Source of the DNA: Marinospirillum minutulum DSM 6287
GTDB taxonomy: Bacteria; Pseudomonadota; Gammaproteobacteria; Pseudomonadales; Halomonadaceae
Assembly (NCBI RefSeq): GCF_000422325.1
Contig: NZ_AULO01000013.1
Coordinates: 1 to 64,000, forward strand
DNA length: 64,000 nt
Reading direction: 5' to 3'
Position 1 is the first letter of the stretch, and every line of letters starts with the position of its first letter. Shown here piece by piece: positions 28,793 to 37,649 of this stretch. Below the pieces are notes generated by a model that was not told the origin of the DNA, searched no databases, and was given only the letters and a program-made list of their open reading frames with translations. Made by a program: the position numbers and the translations under genes.

Positions 28793-28948
28793 ATGCTGAT
28801 TCTTACTCGCCGTGTTGGTGAAACGCTTATGATTGGTGATGAAGTTACTGTTACTGTTCTAGGTGTTAAAGGTAATCAAGTTCGCATAGGTGTTAATGCA
28901 CCTAAAGAAATTGCAGTACACCGCGAAGAAATTTACCAACGTATCTAA
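28793..28948 (+). CDS. csrA: Carbon storage regulator CsrA/RsmA, C-terminal tail cut by an ochre codon
   Basis: 51 residues beginning [18 protein letters not shown]. CsrA is a dimeric RNA-binding protein that controls translation through GGA sites. The core with L4, R6, R7, V42, R44 and 'EEIYQRI' is intact and nearly identical to Pseudomonas RsmA. Reading stops at TAA (28946-28948) where relatives have Gln. After it the frame continues for 12 sensible codons (R-E-K-E-E-G-G-N-Q-G-N-Y) to a second TAA at 28985-28987. A single C-to-T change (CAA to TAA) explains this. The core should still fold; the tail is variable among relatives. Confidence 0.9.
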   Translation: MLILTRRVGETLMIGDEVTVTVLGVKGNQVRIGVNAPKEIAVHREEIYQRI

Positions 28949-29011
28949 CGTGAAAAAGAGGAAGGTGGCAATCAGGGTAATTACTAAATTTCCCTTTTTG
29001 ACTGCTAACTA

Positions 29012-29058
29012 AAAAACCGCAACTTACCGGTACCTTACCGACCTAAGTTGCGGTTTTT
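29012..29058 (+). terminator. Rho-independent terminator of csrA
   Basis: Perfect 15-bp arms, AAAAACCGCAACTTA (29012-29026) and TAAGTTGCGGTTTTT (29044-29058), ending in a T run. It separates csrA from the tRNA genes. Confidence 0.92.
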
Positions 29059-29111
29059 CTTTGCCTAAACAATTTAAGTTGTTGCTTAAACAAGTTTTTT
29101 TTAGCAAAGGG

Positions 29112-29139
29112 TAGACAAAAAAATAACAGATGGTATTAT
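29112..29139 (+). promoter_or_regulatory. Promoter of the tRNA operon
   Basis: TAGACA (29112-29117), 16 bp spacer, TATTAT (29134-29139), followed by a short GC-rich stretch and the tRNA-Ser gene 12 bp on. Confidence 0.6.
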
Positions 29140-29151
29140 GTGCGCCGTGTT

Positions 29152-29241
29152 GGAGAGGTGGCCGAGTGGCTGAAGGCGCGCCCCTGCTAAGGGCGTATGG
29201 GAGAAATCTCATCGAGGGTTCGAATCCCTCTCTCTCCGCCA
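29152..29241 (+). tRNA. tRNA-Ser(GCT)
   Basis: 90 nt with a long variable arm, anticodon GCT at 29186-29188 in loop CTGCTAA, GGTTCGAATCC T-arm and an encoded CCA end. Acceptor GGAGAGG pairs with CTCTCC plus G discriminator region. It reads AGC/AGU codons. The place after csrA is conserved in Pseudomonas. Confidence 0.97.
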
Positions 29242-29274
29242 CTAATTTTAGATGTTTGCTTTAAAATGACTTAC

Positions 29275-29351
29275 GCGCTCTTAGCTCAGCTGGATAGAGT
29301 ACCTGGCTACGAACCAGGCGGTCGGAGGTTCGAATCCTCCAGAGCGCGCCA
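29275..29351 (+). tRNA. tRNA-Arg(ACG), copy 1
   Basis: 77 nt. Acceptor GCGCTCT pairs with AGAGCGC, anticodon loop CTACGAA (ACG, read as ICG after deamination), T-arm GGTTCGAATCC and encoded CCA. Confidence 0.97.
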
Positions 29352-29388
29352 ATTCAAAAACATTTAAAATCTTGTGTATTAGTTTTGC

Positions 29389-29465
29389 GCGCTCTTAGCT
29401 CAGCTGGATAGAGTACCTGGCTACGAACCAGGCGGTCGGAGGTTCGAATCCTCCAGAGCGCGCCA
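29389..29465 (+). tRNA. tRNA-Arg(ACG), copy 2
   Basis: Identical over all 77 nt to the copy at 29275-29351, 37 bp downstream. A tandem duplication raising gene dosage for CGN-reading tRNA. Confidence 0.97.
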
Positions 29466-29547
29466 ACTAACAAGCTTCTTCAATCACTCCTAGTTATAAA
29501 ATCTTCCCTTAGTTTAGTTTATTTCAACAGCATCCCTGCGGATCTTC

Positions 29548-30420
29548 TTATTTAAACCGTCGACCTTCTAAAATTTCCTGCATTCTTGGCAACATAATCA
29601 ATTCTATGGCTAGCTGCATTTTTGCCCCTGGCACTACCAGTGTGTTTGGGCGAGACATAAAGCTGTCTTTAATCATGGAAAGCAAGTAAGGAAAGTCCGC
29701 TTTTTGTGGCCCGCGAAAGCGTATCACTACAAAGCTTTCATCAGCGGTTGGCACACTACTTATCTCAAAAGGGTTAGAAGTATCTACAACTGGTACTCGC
29801 TGAAAGTTAATGTGCGTACGCGAGAATTGCGGCAGAATGTAACGCAAATAATCTTCCATTCTTGAATGAATGGTGTCTATCACGGCTTCTTGCGAATAAC
29901 CACGCAGCTTAGTGTCTCTTTCTATTTTTTGAATCCATTCCAAATTTATGGATGGAGCAACACCTATTAATAGATCAACATACTGCGCAATATTATAATC
30001 TTCCGTTACTAGGCCACCATGCAAGCCCTCATAAAGCAACAGGTCTGTCCCTTCTGGTAAAGCTTCCCAAGGGGTAAACGTACCCACCTTGTAGCCTGCT
30101 TCTACCTGCTCTTTATCTTCAGCATGAATATACTGACGATACTCACCTGTTCCGCTGGCGGAATAATCCTGAAATAACTGTTCGAGTCTATCTAGGAGGT
30201 TGGCTTCCAAGGCAAAGTGTGAAAGTGATTGACGTTGCTCTGGGTGAGCCTCTAGCAGTTTTTCTAGCTGCTCTCGTGTATAGCGATGAAAACTATCACC
30301 ATGCACAAAAGCGGCATTCACTTCTTCACGAGCAAACATTCGCGCAAAAGCATCTTTAACTGTAGTCGTACCAGCACCTGATGAACCAGTAACAGCAATA
30401 ATAGGGTATTCACGCGCCAT
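29548..30420 (-). CDS. prkB: Phosphoribulokinase-like protein (PrkB type)
   Basis: 290 residues, class I (proteobacterial) phosphoribulokinase fold. P-loop 'TGSSGAGTTTVKD' (about 11-23), 'VHGDSFHRYTREQ' (about 40), catalytic Asp region 'LLLYEGLHGGLV' (about 128) and a C-terminal 'IELIMLPRMQEILEGRR'. PRK phosphorylates ribulose 5-phosphate for CO2 fixation, but no RuBisCO or other Calvin gene is nearby. E. coli also has an orphan prkB, there near crp. A role outside carbon fixation is likely. The thioesterase gene lies 1 nt upstream, probably the same transcript. Confidence 0.88.
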   Translation of the reverse strand: MAREYPIIAVTGSSGAGTTTVKDAFARMFAREEVNAAFVHGDSFHRYTREQLEKLLEAHPEQRQSLSHFALEANLLDRLEQLFQDYSASGTGEYRQYIHAEDKEQVEAGYKVGTFTPWEALPEGTDLLLYEGLHGGLVTEDYNIAQYVDLLIGVAPSINLEWIQKIERDTKLRGYSQEAVIDTIHSRMEDYLRYILPQFSRTHINFQRVPVVDTSNPFEISSVPTADESFVVIRFRGPQKADFPYLLSMIKDSFMSRPNTLVVPGAKMQLAIELIMLPRMQEILEGRRFK

Positions 30421-30421
30421 A

Positions 30422-30853
30422 CTAAGGCCTTTTAGCTAATTGAATAAAGTTCTCTGGCACAGCAGCAGCTTTACGCGCTATATAATCAAAAAATACCACT
30501 CCAACTTTTGCTACAGCAACTTCCACCCCTTCTTTACCTACTACGCGGTGATAGATTTCTGCGCCCTTAGAGCCAATTTCACCTATAGCCAACTCAACTT
30601 GTAACTCATCATCATAAAAAGCTTCTGCACGGTAGTTAACCACCAACTCAGCCACTACCCAGCCTAAAGATTTACCGTCAACTGTTAGCTCTGTTAAGCC
30701 ATGTTTTGCCAACCAACCACAACGTGCATCATGCAATAAAGAAACTAAAGTATCGTGCCCCAAATGATTTCCATAATTAATATCACTAATGCGTAAGCGT
30801 ACTGGGTGGCTATAAATAGCGGGGGCTGGAAAATCCAAGGTAATTCTAGACAT
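30422..30853 (-). CDS. Hot-dog-fold thioesterase (4HBT family)
   Basis: 143 residues. 'HPVRLRISDINYGNHLGHDTLVSLLHDAR' (about 16-44; key 'DINYGNHLGHD') is the 4-hydroxybenzoyl-CoA-thioesterase signature with the active-site Asp/Asn-His region. Similar to short acyl-CoA thioester hydrolases (FadM/YbgC relatives). Substrate unknown. Immediately upstream of prkB on the same strand. Confidence 0.82.
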   Translation of the reverse strand: MSRITLDFPAPAIYSHPVRLRISDINYGNHLGHDTLVSLLHDARCGWLAKHGLTELTVDGKSLGWVVAELVVNYRAEAFYDDELQVELAIGEIGSKGAEIYHRVVGKEGVEVAVAKVGVVFFDYIARKAAAVPENFIQLAKRP

Positions 30854-30876
30854 AAACCGCTTCTCCTAGGAAAAAA

Positions 30877-30899
30877 AAGCCCAGCTAGAAACTGGGCTT
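30877..30899 (-). terminator. Terminator of purD
   Basis: AAGCCCAG (30877-30884) and CTGGGCTT (30892-30899). On the minus strand the stem is followed by a run of T, so it ends purD before the thioesterase-prkB pair. Confidence 0.88.
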
Positions 30900-30951
30900 A
30901 TAAAATTAAAACACTTGTATTAAAGCATTTACTAGCTAACTAGGGAATAAC

Positions 30952-32244
30952 CTATTGGCTAGCTTGCTCCCGAGCAATGGCACGGTAACCTATATCGCGA
31001 CGGCTGAAGCAGCCTTCCCAGCTAATTTTATCTAAGTGCTGGTAAGCCTGTGCTTGTGCTTGTGCTACTGTTTCACCCATAGCTGTAACACACAAGACAC
31101 GACCACCACTCGTCACCACGGTATCATCTTGCATGGCAGTACCCGCATGAAATACTTTTACTGCTTCCTGCTCTTGCTGAGGTAAACCAGTAATCACCTG
31201 ACCTTTAGTGTAATCATTAGGATAGCCACCTGCAGCCATGACTACACCAATAGCGGGACGCTCATCCCACTCCGCAGTCACTGTGTTTAGTTTTTTATCT
31301 AAAGCCGCTTGGCAAAGTTTGACCAAGTCTGACTTTAAACGCAGCATAATGGGTTGCGTTTCTGGGTCACCAAAACGGCAGTTGTATTCTATGACTTTAG
31401 GTGTGCCACTAGCGTCAATCATTAAACCAGCATATAAAAAGCCAACATAGGTGTTACCTTCTGCTGCCATACCCTTCACAGTTGGGTAGATAACCTCATT
31501 CATGGCACGCTGATAAACTTCATCGGTTACAACCGGCGCAGGAGAATAAGCCCCCATACCGCCAGTATTTGGGCCTGTGTCGCCATCCCCTACCCGCTTA
31601 TGGTCTTGACTAGTTGCCATAGGAAGTACATTTTCACCATCAACCATTACAATAAAGCTGGCTTCTTCACCTTCCAAAAACTCTTCAATAACAACACGAG
31701 CGCCAGCTTCTCCAAAAGCATTGCCTGAAAGCATGTCAATAATAGCGGCTTCTGCTTCTGGTAAAGTCATGGCAACAATAACGCCCTTACCCGCTGCTAA
31801 ACCATCAGCCTTAATAACTATAGGCGCACCTTTTTCACGAACATAAGTCAGTGCTTCATCTACCTGAGTAAAAACACCATAAAAAGCAGTTGGAATATTA
31901 TGACGCGCTAAAAAATCTTTAGTAAAAGCTTTGGAACCTTCTAGCTGCGCGGCCCCTTTAGAAGGGCCAAACACGGCCAAGCCTTCTTTTTCAAAGTAAT
32001 CCACTATGCCTTCTACTAAAGGCACTTCTGGCCCTATAAGCGTTAAGGCCACATTTTCTTTTTTAGCCAAGGCCGCTAGGCCTGCAAAATCGAGCACATC
32101 TAGGGCAATATTTCTTATTTTTGGCTCTAGCGCAGTGCCTGCATTACCTGGTGCTACTAGCACCTCTGAAACATCTGCTGACTGAGCTGCTTTCCAAGCC
32201 AAAGCGTGCTCGCGTCCACCGCTGCCGACAACCAATAATTTCAT
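30952..32244 (-). CDS. purD: Phosphoribosylamine-glycine ligase
   Basis: 430 residues, full length. An ATP-grasp ligase making glycinamide ribonucleotide in purine synthesis. 'MKLLVVGSGGREHALAWK' opens the N-domain, 'VIKADGLAAGKGVIVA' (about 141) is the ATP-grasp lysine region, 'QDHKRVGDGDTGPNTGGMGAYSP' (about 213; key 'GPNTGGMGAYSP') and 'EYNCRFGDPETQ' (about 285) are the metal and substrate motifs. Monocistronic here, without purH. Confidence 0.96.
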   Translation of the reverse strand: MKLLVVGSGGREHALAWKAAQSADVSEVLVAPGNAGTALEPKIRNIALDVLDFAGLAALAKKENVALTLIGPEVPLVEGIVDYFEKEGLAVFGPSKGAAQLEGSKAFTKDFLARHNIPTAFYGVFTQVDEALTYVREKGAPIVIKADGLAAGKGVIVAMTLPEAEAAIIDMLSGNAFGEAGARVVIEEFLEGEEASFIVMVDGENVLPMATSQDHKRVGDGDTGPNTGGMGAYSPAPVVTDEVYQRAMNEVIYPTVKGMAAEGNTYVGFLYAGLMIDASGTPKVIEYNCRFGDPETQPIMLRLKSDLVKLCQAALDKKLNTVTAEWDERPAIGVVMAAGGYPNDYTKGQVITGLPQQEQEAVKVFHAGTAMQDDTVVTSGGRVLCVTAMGETVAQAQAQAYQHLDKISWEGCFSRRDIGYRAIAREQASQ

Positions 32245-32642
32245 GTGTTTTGCTTCCTATGTTTTGCTTAAAAGTTTAGCTAAAAATAATTCTTAACATT
32301 ATACAGTTTTTTTGTGTTGGAACTCTATTCAGGCTAATCGAGCACTATTAGCCATTTTCATACAGGTGTATTAATTAGAACGAAACCCCTAGCAATCAAA
32401 AAAAATACAGGATTAAAAACTAGCTAAGTTTTTATAACGATAAATTCATCTAAACAAATGAAACTTAACCCTAGTTGCCGCTATAAATAGCTTCTAGACA
32501 AGTTGGTTTTGAAGTGCTAGTAATCACCTGTGGAACTATACTGAGCAATTATTTAGTACACCCAAGAGTGTTTAACCAAGAGTGTTTAACTAAGTCTGAT
32601 CCAAAAAATCTGACCTAAAACTTGCAAATGGAAAACAATAAA
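32245..32642. other. Intergenic region between purD and livK, with a tandem repeat
   Basis: Divergent spacer of about 400 bp without a credible gene. It holds a direct tandem repeat of CCAAGAGTGTTTAA (32562-32575 and 32576-32589) and, after it, two TCTGAYC half-repeats. A TATACT at about 32538 could be a -10 element for livK, without a clear -35. No terminator or riboswitch is evident. Confidence 0.6.
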
Positions 32643-33764
32643 ATGAAAAAAACTTTTCAAGCAACACTACTAAGCGCTGCCGCCGCAAGCCTGCTGTTAG
32701 GTAGCTCTTTAGCTAGCGCAGCCTCTACTATAAAAATAGCCTTGGCTGGCCCAGTTTCTGGCCCTGTAGCCCAATACGGTGATATGCAATTTACTGGCGC
32801 TCAAATGGCCATTAAACGCATTAATGCCCAGGGTGGTGTTAACGGTAAGATGCTCGAGGGTGTGGTTTATGATGATGCTTGTGAGCCACGCCAAGCCGTT
32901 ACTGTAGCCAACCGTATAGTTAACGATAACATTAGCTTTGTTGTAGGCCACCTTTGCTCGGGTTCAACTCAGCCAGCTTCTGCCGTTTATGATGAAGAAG
33001 GCATCTTAATGATTACCGCCGCTTCAACCAGCCCAGAAATCACTCAGCTTGGCTATCGAACCATCTTCCGTACTATTGGTTTAGATAACATGCAAGGCCC
33101 TGTTGCAGGTAACTACATAGCAACCAAGGTTAAACCCAAAAAAATGGCGATACTGCATGACAAACAACAGTATGGTGAAGGTATTGCTCGTGCAGTTAAC
33201 CAAACAGTAACTGACAAGGGTATCAACGTTGTTATGTTTGATGGTATTAATGCTGGTGACCGTGACTTCTCTGCCATTATTTCGCGTATGGTTCGTGAAG
33301 ATGTTGACTTTGTTTACTATGGTGGCTACCACCCAGAGCTTGGCCTGCTGCTACGCCAATCTAGCGAACAAGGTTTAGATGCACAGTTCATGGGGCCTGA
33401 AGGTGTAGGTAACCCTGACATTACAGCCATTGCAGGTGAAGCATCAGAAGGCTTACTTGTAACCCTACCACCCGCTTTTGAACAAGACCCTCGTAATGCT
33501 GATCTAGTTAAAGCCTTTCGTGATAACAAAGAAGACCCTGCCGGTCCTTTTGTAATGCCTGCTTACACTGCGGTACAGCTAATGGCTGAAGGTATGAAAG
33601 GCACTAAATCTGAAAACCCAGAAAAAGTTGCTGCCTACCTACGCGCCAACTCTTTTGACACGCCCATTGGTCAAGTGCAATACGATGATAAAGGTGACTT
33701 AAAAGCCTTTAATTTTGTTGTTTTCACTTGGCATGCCGATGCAACTCGTACTGAAGCACCTTAA
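32643..33764 (+). CDS. livK: Branched-chain amino acid ABC transporter, periplasmic binding protein
   Basis: 373 residues from MKKTFQATLLSAAAAS, which opens a typical signal peptide cut after 'SLASA'; earlier in-frame starts (TTG 32622, ATG 32628) add only a few polar residues. 'IKIALAGPVSGPVAQYGDMQ' and 'VVYDDACEPRQAVTVANRIV' (key 'VYDDACEP') are the LivJ/K signature, with the Cys loop retained. It delivers Leu/Ile/Val or related substrates to LivHMGF. A stem-loop separates it from livH. Confidence 0.92.
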   Translation: MKKTFQATLLSAAAASLLLGSSLASAASTIKIALAGPVSGPVAQYGDMQFTGAQMAIKRINAQGGVNGKMLEGVVYDDACEPRQAVTVANRIVNDNISFVVGHLCSGSTQPASAVYDEEGILMITAASTSPEITQLGYRTIFRTIGLDNMQGPVAGNYIATKVKPKKMAILHDKQQYGEGIARAVNQTVTDKGINVVMFDGINAGDRDFSAIISRMVREDVDFVYYGGYHPELGLLLRQSSEQGLDAQFMGPEGVGNPDITAIAGEASEGLLVTLPPAFEQDPRNADLVKAFRDNKEDPAGPFVMPAYTAVQLMAEGMKGTKSENPEKVAAYLRANSFDTPIGQVQYDDKGDLKAFNFVVFTWHADATRTEAP

Positions 33765-33790
33765 GCCTTGAAGCAAATAACTTAAATATT

Positions 33791-33814
33791 AAGCCCCAGT
33801 TAACTCTGGGGCTT
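33791..33814 (+). terminator. Attenuator between livK and livH
   Basis: AAGCCCCAG (33791-33799) and CTGGGGCTT (33806-33814) with a 6-nt loop, followed by TC rather than a long T run. Probably a partial terminator or mRNA-stabilising stem giving excess binding protein over the membrane subunits. Confidence 0.75.
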
Positions 33815-33876
33815 TCGGGTTATCGCCTGAAATTAAGCCGTGCTGAACTTACCACGAACAGCCTCGCGCACTACCA

Positions 33877-34812
33877 ATGGTACCAACCATGAATGAATCA
33901 ATTAGTTATTTTATACAGCAAGTGATTAACGGACTAACCGTAGGCAGCACCTATGCCCTAATTGCCATAGGCTACACTATGGTTTACGGCATTATTGGCA
34001 TGATTAACTTTGCCCATGGTGAGATTTACATGCTAGGCACGTATATTACTTTTATAGTCATTGCTGGCCTAACCCTCCTAGGTATAGAAAGCCTACCCTT
34101 TATTTTAATAGCCGCTTTAATTATTAGCATGATGGTTGCAGGTGCTTATGGTTTTACAATTGAGCGTGTTGCCTACCGTCCTGTTCGCAGTAGTAAGCGC
34201 CTAATTGCCCTTATCTCTGCTATAGGTATGTCTATTTTTTTACAAAACTATATGCGCCTCGCACAAGGTTCGCGTGATCTAGCCCAACAAAGTATTATTT
34301 CTGGTAGCTGGTCACTAGGTACAGATGAGATCAGCGTAAACCTTGCCTACATGCAACTTATTATTTTTGTTATCACACTGATTTGCATGGTTTTACTGAC
34401 CCTTTTTATTAGTCGCTCTCGTGTTGGTCGTGCCTGCCGCGCCTGTTCACAAGATGCTGGTATGACTAATCTTTTAGGTATCAATACCAACCACATGATT
34501 GCTGCCACCTTTGTTATAGGTGCTATGTTGGCTGCGGTTGCGGGTGTTTTGTTAGGGCTTTATTACGGTGTAGTTAACCCCATGATTGGTTTTATAGCAG
34601 GCCTAAAAGCCTTTACTGCCGCTGTATTAGGTGGCATAGGCAGTATTCCAGGTGCTGTTTTAGGTGGCTTAATTCTTGGTACTGCCGAAACCATGACAGG
34701 CGCTTATTTCTCTGCTCAATATAAAGACGTAGTCGCCTTTTCTTTACTCTGCTTAATTCTACTTTTCCGCCCAAGTGGCCTACTAGGTAAGCCAGAGGTT
34801 GAAAAAATCTAA
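33877..34812 (+). CDS. livH: Branched-chain amino acid ABC transporter permease LivH
   Basis: 311 residues with about eight membrane helices. '[36 protein letters not shown]' (about 19-54; key '[16 protein letters not shown]' and 'NFAHGE') is the LivH signature and '[15 protein letters not shown]' (about 190) the coupling loop. The ATG at 33889 (MNESISYF) is an equally possible start. Its stop overlaps the livM start (ATGA-type, 1 nt). Confidence 0.93.
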   Translation: MVPTMNESISYFIQQVINGLTVGSTYALIAIGYTMVYGIIGMINFAHGEIYMLGTYITFIVIAGLTLLGIESLPFILIAALIISMMVAGAYGFTIERVAYRPVRSSKRLIALISAIGMSIFLQNYMRLAQGSRDLAQQSIISGSWSLGTDEISVNLAYMQLIIFVITLICMVLLTLFISRSRVGRACRACSQDAGMTNLLGINTNHMIAATFVIGAMLAAVAGVLLGLYYGVVNPMIGFIAGLKAFTAAVLGGIGSIPGAVLGGLILGTAETMTGAYFSAQYKDVVAFSLLCLILLFRPSGLLGKPEVEKI

Positions 34813-36080
34813 TGACAAAAAAACCTCTTTTCACTAACTTAACTTCTGCATTATTTGCCGCAGGTTTAACCCTCTTCCTTGGTGCTTCAGTTATGGGCTT
34901 ACGCCTAAAATCTGAAGGCATTACCCTAGGCGTTGAACTAGCAAGCACCCAAACCTTTATTGAATTAGGTTTAGCGGGATTAATTGTGTTTCTTTTTCAA
35001 CTTTTTCGAGATCGAATTCCTAAACTCAGTAGTAGCGCAACTGATCGTATAGCCATACTGGCTTTTTTACGTACTGACAAACAACAACGCTTGTGGCTGA
35101 TGTTAACTATAGCCGCACTACTCGTTTTTCCCTTCACCACAGGGCGAAGCAATATCGACTTAGCAACACTAGTGCTTATCTACATAATGCTAGCTATAGG
35201 GCTAAATATTGTTGTAGGTTTGGCTGGCTTATTAGACTTAGGCTATGTTGGTTTTTACGCCGTAGGTGCTTACACCTATGGTTTACTCTATACCTATTTT
35301 GGTTTTAGCTTTTGGCAAGCACTACCAGTCGCTGGCTTATTTGCAGCCATTACAGGCTGGTTGCTGGGTTATCCTGTACTAAGGCTTAGAGGAGACTACT
35401 TAGCCATAGTAACGCTTGGTTTTGGGGAAATTATTAGGCTACTGCTGAATAACCTTACCGAGTTAACAGGCGGGCCTAATGGTGTTAGTAGCATTCCAAA
35501 ACCCACTCTTTTTGGCTTAGAGTTTTCCCGCAGGGGCGACAACACCTTCCATGAGTTTTTTGGTATTGCTTACGACCCAGTTCATCGAGTTATTTTTCTT
35601 TACCTGCTTGCTTTGTTGCTCGTTATGCTATCTATCTACATTATTCGCCGCTTAATAAGAATGCCCATAGGGCGAGCTTGGGAAGCGTTACGTGAAGACG
35701 AAATTGCCTGCCGTTCTCTTGGTATGAGTCCAACGAACATTAAGCTTTCTGCCTTTACTATAGGTGCAACTTTTGCCGGTTTTGCAGGTGCTTTCTTTGC
35801 TACTAGACAAAGCTTTATTAGCCCAGAGTCTTTCGCTTTTATAGAATCTGCCATAATTCTTGCCATAGTGGTACTCGGCGGTATGGGCTCTCAACTAGGC
35901 GTAGTGCTAGCAGCTATCGCTATGGTATTACTGCCCGAATTAGCCAGAGAGTTTAATGAATACCGTATGCTGCTCTTTGGTTTAATGATGGTGCTAATGA
36001 TGATTTGGCGTCCCCAAGGATTATTACCAGCCAAACGCCCTCATCGTGAACTTAAAACCACTAACGCAGAGGTGAAATAA
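34812..36080 (+). CDS. livM: Branched-chain amino acid ABC transporter permease LivM
   Basis: 422 residues, long form with an N-terminal two-helix extension (about 1-100) as in E. coli LivM. '[34 protein letters not shown]' (key '[17 protein letters not shown]') and '[20 protein letters not shown]' (key '[11 protein letters not shown]', coupling loop) are characteristic. Followed directly by livG. Confidence 0.93.
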   Translation: MTKKPLFTNLTSALFAAGLTLFLGASVMGLRLKSEGITLGVELASTQTFIELGLAGLIVFLFQLFRDRIPKLSSSATDRIAILAFLRTDKQQRLWLMLTIAALLVFPFTTGRSNIDLATLVLIYIMLAIGLNIVVGLAGLLDLGYVGFYAVGAYTYGLLYTYFGFSFWQALPVAGLFAAITGWLLGYPVLRLRGDYLAIVTLGFGEIIRLLLNNLTELTGGPNGVSSIPKPTLFGLEFSRRGDNTFHEFFGIAYDPVHRVIFLYLLALLLVMLSIYIIRRLIRMPIGRAWEALREDEIACRSLGMSPTNIKLSAFTIGATFAGFAGAFFATRQSFISPESFAFIESAIILAIVVLGGMGSQLGVVLAAIAMVLLPELAREFNEYRMLLFGLMMVLMMIWRPQGLLPAKRPHRELKTTNAEVK

Positions 36081-36848
36081 ATGACTCAACCTTTGCTAGA
36101 AGTAAAAAACCTTGTGATGCGTTTTGGCGGCCTAATGGCGGTTAACCACGTTTCTTTAGATGTTAATGAAGGGCAAATAGTCTCGTTAATTGGTCCTAAT
36201 GGCGCAGGTAAAACTACCGTATTTAACTGCATTAGTGGTTTTTACAAACCCTCTGCTGGTGAAGTGCTTTTTAAAGGTAAGCCCATGCACAAGCTACCTG
36301 GGCATTTAATTGCTCGACATGGCATGGTTCGTACCTTTCAAAACATTCGCTTATTTAAGGAAATGACCCTTCTCGAAAACCTGTTAGTTGCCCAACACAT
36401 GCATGCAGAAAGAAACCTGCTTAAAGGTATGTTAAACCTCCCTAGTTATAAAGCGAAAGAACAGGAACTAGAAGATAGATCAGCAGAATGGCTAGAAAGG
36501 GTAAACCTACTTGAATTTGCTAACCGTGAAGCAGGAACGCTTGCTTATGGTCAACAAAGGCGCTTAGAAATAGCCCGCTGCATGGTAACGCAACCTACTT
36601 TACTCATGTTAGATGAACCCGCAGCAGGGCTTAATCCTCAAGAAACCCAAGCACTAGACCAACTTATTATAGAGTTACGCGATAAATACAGCGTCACCCT
36701 TCTATTAATTGAACATGACATGAAACTGGTTATGGGAATTTCTGATCAAATAGTGGTTATTAACCAAGGCGCTCCCTTAGCAACGGGTACACCAGCAGAA
36801 ATTCTTGGCAACCAAGCTGTTATTAAAGCCTACCTAGGGGAAGAATAA
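36081..36848 (+). CDS. livG: Branched-chain amino acid ABC transporter ATPase LivG
   Basis: 255 residues. Walker A 'GPNGAGKTT' (about 39), the LivG-type 'RTFQNIRLFKEMT' Q-loop region (about 90), signature 'LAYGQQRRLEIAR' (about 155), Walker B 'LLMLDEPAAGLNP' (about 178) and H-loop 'LIEHDM'. The ABC signature is YGQQ rather than SGGQ, as normal for LivG. Its last base overlaps the livF start. Confidence 0.95.
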   Translation: MTQPLLEVKNLVMRFGGLMAVNHVSLDVNEGQIVSLIGPNGAGKTTVFNCISGFYKPSAGEVLFKGKPMHKLPGHLIARHGMVRTFQNIRLFKEMTLLENLLVAQHMHAERNLLKGMLNLPSYKAKEQELEDRSAEWLERVNLLEFANREAGTLAYGQQRRLEIARCMVTQPTLLMLDEPAAGLNPQETQALDQLIIELRDKYSVTLLLIEHDMKLVMGISDQIVVINQGAPLATGTPAEILGNQAVIKAYLGEE

Positions 36849-37549
36849 TGCTGCTGCTAGAAGATATTCACACCCACTATGGCGCAGTACATGCCTTAAA
36901 AGGCGTCTCTCTTAATGTAAAAAAAGGAGAGATAGTTACCCTAATTGGCGCTAATGGGGCAGGTAAAAGCACCCTAATGATGACTATTTGTGGTGATCCA
37001 CAAGCCAGCCAAGGCCGAGTTATCTTTCAAGGTGAAGACATAACCCAAAAACCAACCAACAAAATTATGCGTAATGGCTTGTCTGTTGTGCCAGAAGGTA
37101 GGCACGTATTCACAGGTATGACAGTAGAAGAAAACCTAGCCATGGGTGCTTACTTTCAGAGTAAAGAAGTAAAAGAACAGCAAGAAGAAAGGGTTTTAAA
37201 TCTATTTCCTCGTTTAAAAGAGCGATTTCATCAACGTGCCGGCACCATGTCGGGTGGTGAGCAACAAATGCTTGCCATAGGTCGAGGGTTAATGGATGAA
37301 CCTGAATTACTACTACTTGATGAACCTTCGCTGGGGCTAGCACCGCTTATCATTAGCCAAATATTTGAAATCATTCAACAGTTGCGCGAAACAGGTACAA
37401 CTATTTTCTTGGTAGAACAAAATGCCCTTAAAGCACTAGCTATTGCAGATAGAGGTTACGTTTTAGAGCATGGGGAGCTAGTTTTACAGGACACAGGCCA
37501 AAACCTTTTAGCCAATGAGGATGTGAAAAAAGCCTATTTAGGTGGTTAA
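36848..37549 (+). CDS. livF: Branched-chain amino acid ABC transporter ATPase LivF
   Basis: 233 residues. Walker A 'GANGAGKST', 'VPEGRHVFTGMTVEENL' (about 83), signature 'MSGGEQQMLAIGR' (about 135), Walker B 'LLLLDEPSLGLAP' (about 155) and 'FLVEQNA' H-loop region with Gln in place of His, normal for LivF. Last gene of the operon, followed by a strong terminator. Confidence 0.95.
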   Translation: MLLLEDIHTHYGAVHALKGVSLNVKKGEIVTLIGANGAGKSTLMMTICGDPQASQGRVIFQGEDITQKPTNKIMRNGLSVVPEGRHVFTGMTVEENLAMGAYFQSKEVKEQQEERVLNLFPRLKERFHQRAGTMSGGEQQMLAIGRGLMDEPELLLLDEPSLGLAPLIISQIFEIIQQLRETGTTIFLVEQNALKALAIADRGYVLEHGELVLQDTGQNLLANEDVKKAYLGG

Positions 37550-37566
37550 ACAACGTTTTACTCTAT

Positions 37567-37600
37567 AAAAAAGCCAAAAAACAAGTTTTTTGGCTTTTTT
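37567..37600 (+). terminator. Terminator of the liv operon
   Basis: Perfect 15-bp arms (37567-37581 and 37586-37600) around a CAAG loop, ending in a T run. Confidence 0.93.
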
Positions 37601-37612
37601 TTCATTTCTCGT

Positions 37613-37641
37613 TTGACGCTTATTGTGCAGTGCACTATATT
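37613..37641 (+). promoter_or_regulatory. Phasin promoter
   Basis: TTGACG (37613-37618), exactly 17 bp, then TATATT (37636-37641). The spacer contains the palindrome described at 37625. Confidence 0.75.
37625..37635 (+). promoter_or_regulatory. Candidate PhaR operator 1
   Basis: GTGCAGTGCAC is a perfect odd palindrome in the -35/-10 spacer of the phasin promoter. It resembles the PhaR site CTGC-N3/4-GCAG. A repressor here would block RNA polymerase. phaR is 540 bp away. Confidence 0.55.
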
Positions 37642-37649
37642 AAGTGTGC

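Noticed and set aside
28793-28948. Calling csrA a dead pseudogene
   Set aside because: The whole RNA-binding core and a good ribosome-binding site are intact; only a variable tail is lost.
29024-29242. A 72-residue minus-strand open frame
   Set aside because: It covers the csrA terminator and tRNA-Ser on the opposite strand and has no family features.
29275-29465. Direct repeats as possible att sites of an integrated element
   Set aside because: The repeats are two complete, identical tRNA-Arg genes 37 bp apart with no integrase or island between or beside them.
29548-30420. Evidence for autotrophy from phosphoribulokinase
   Set aside because: No RuBisCO or other Calvin-cycle gene is in the window, and orphan prkB genes occur in heterotrophs.
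32245-32642. A riboswitch upstream of livK
   Set aside because: No conserved riboswitch pairing or sequence could be recognised; only a short tandem repeat is evident.
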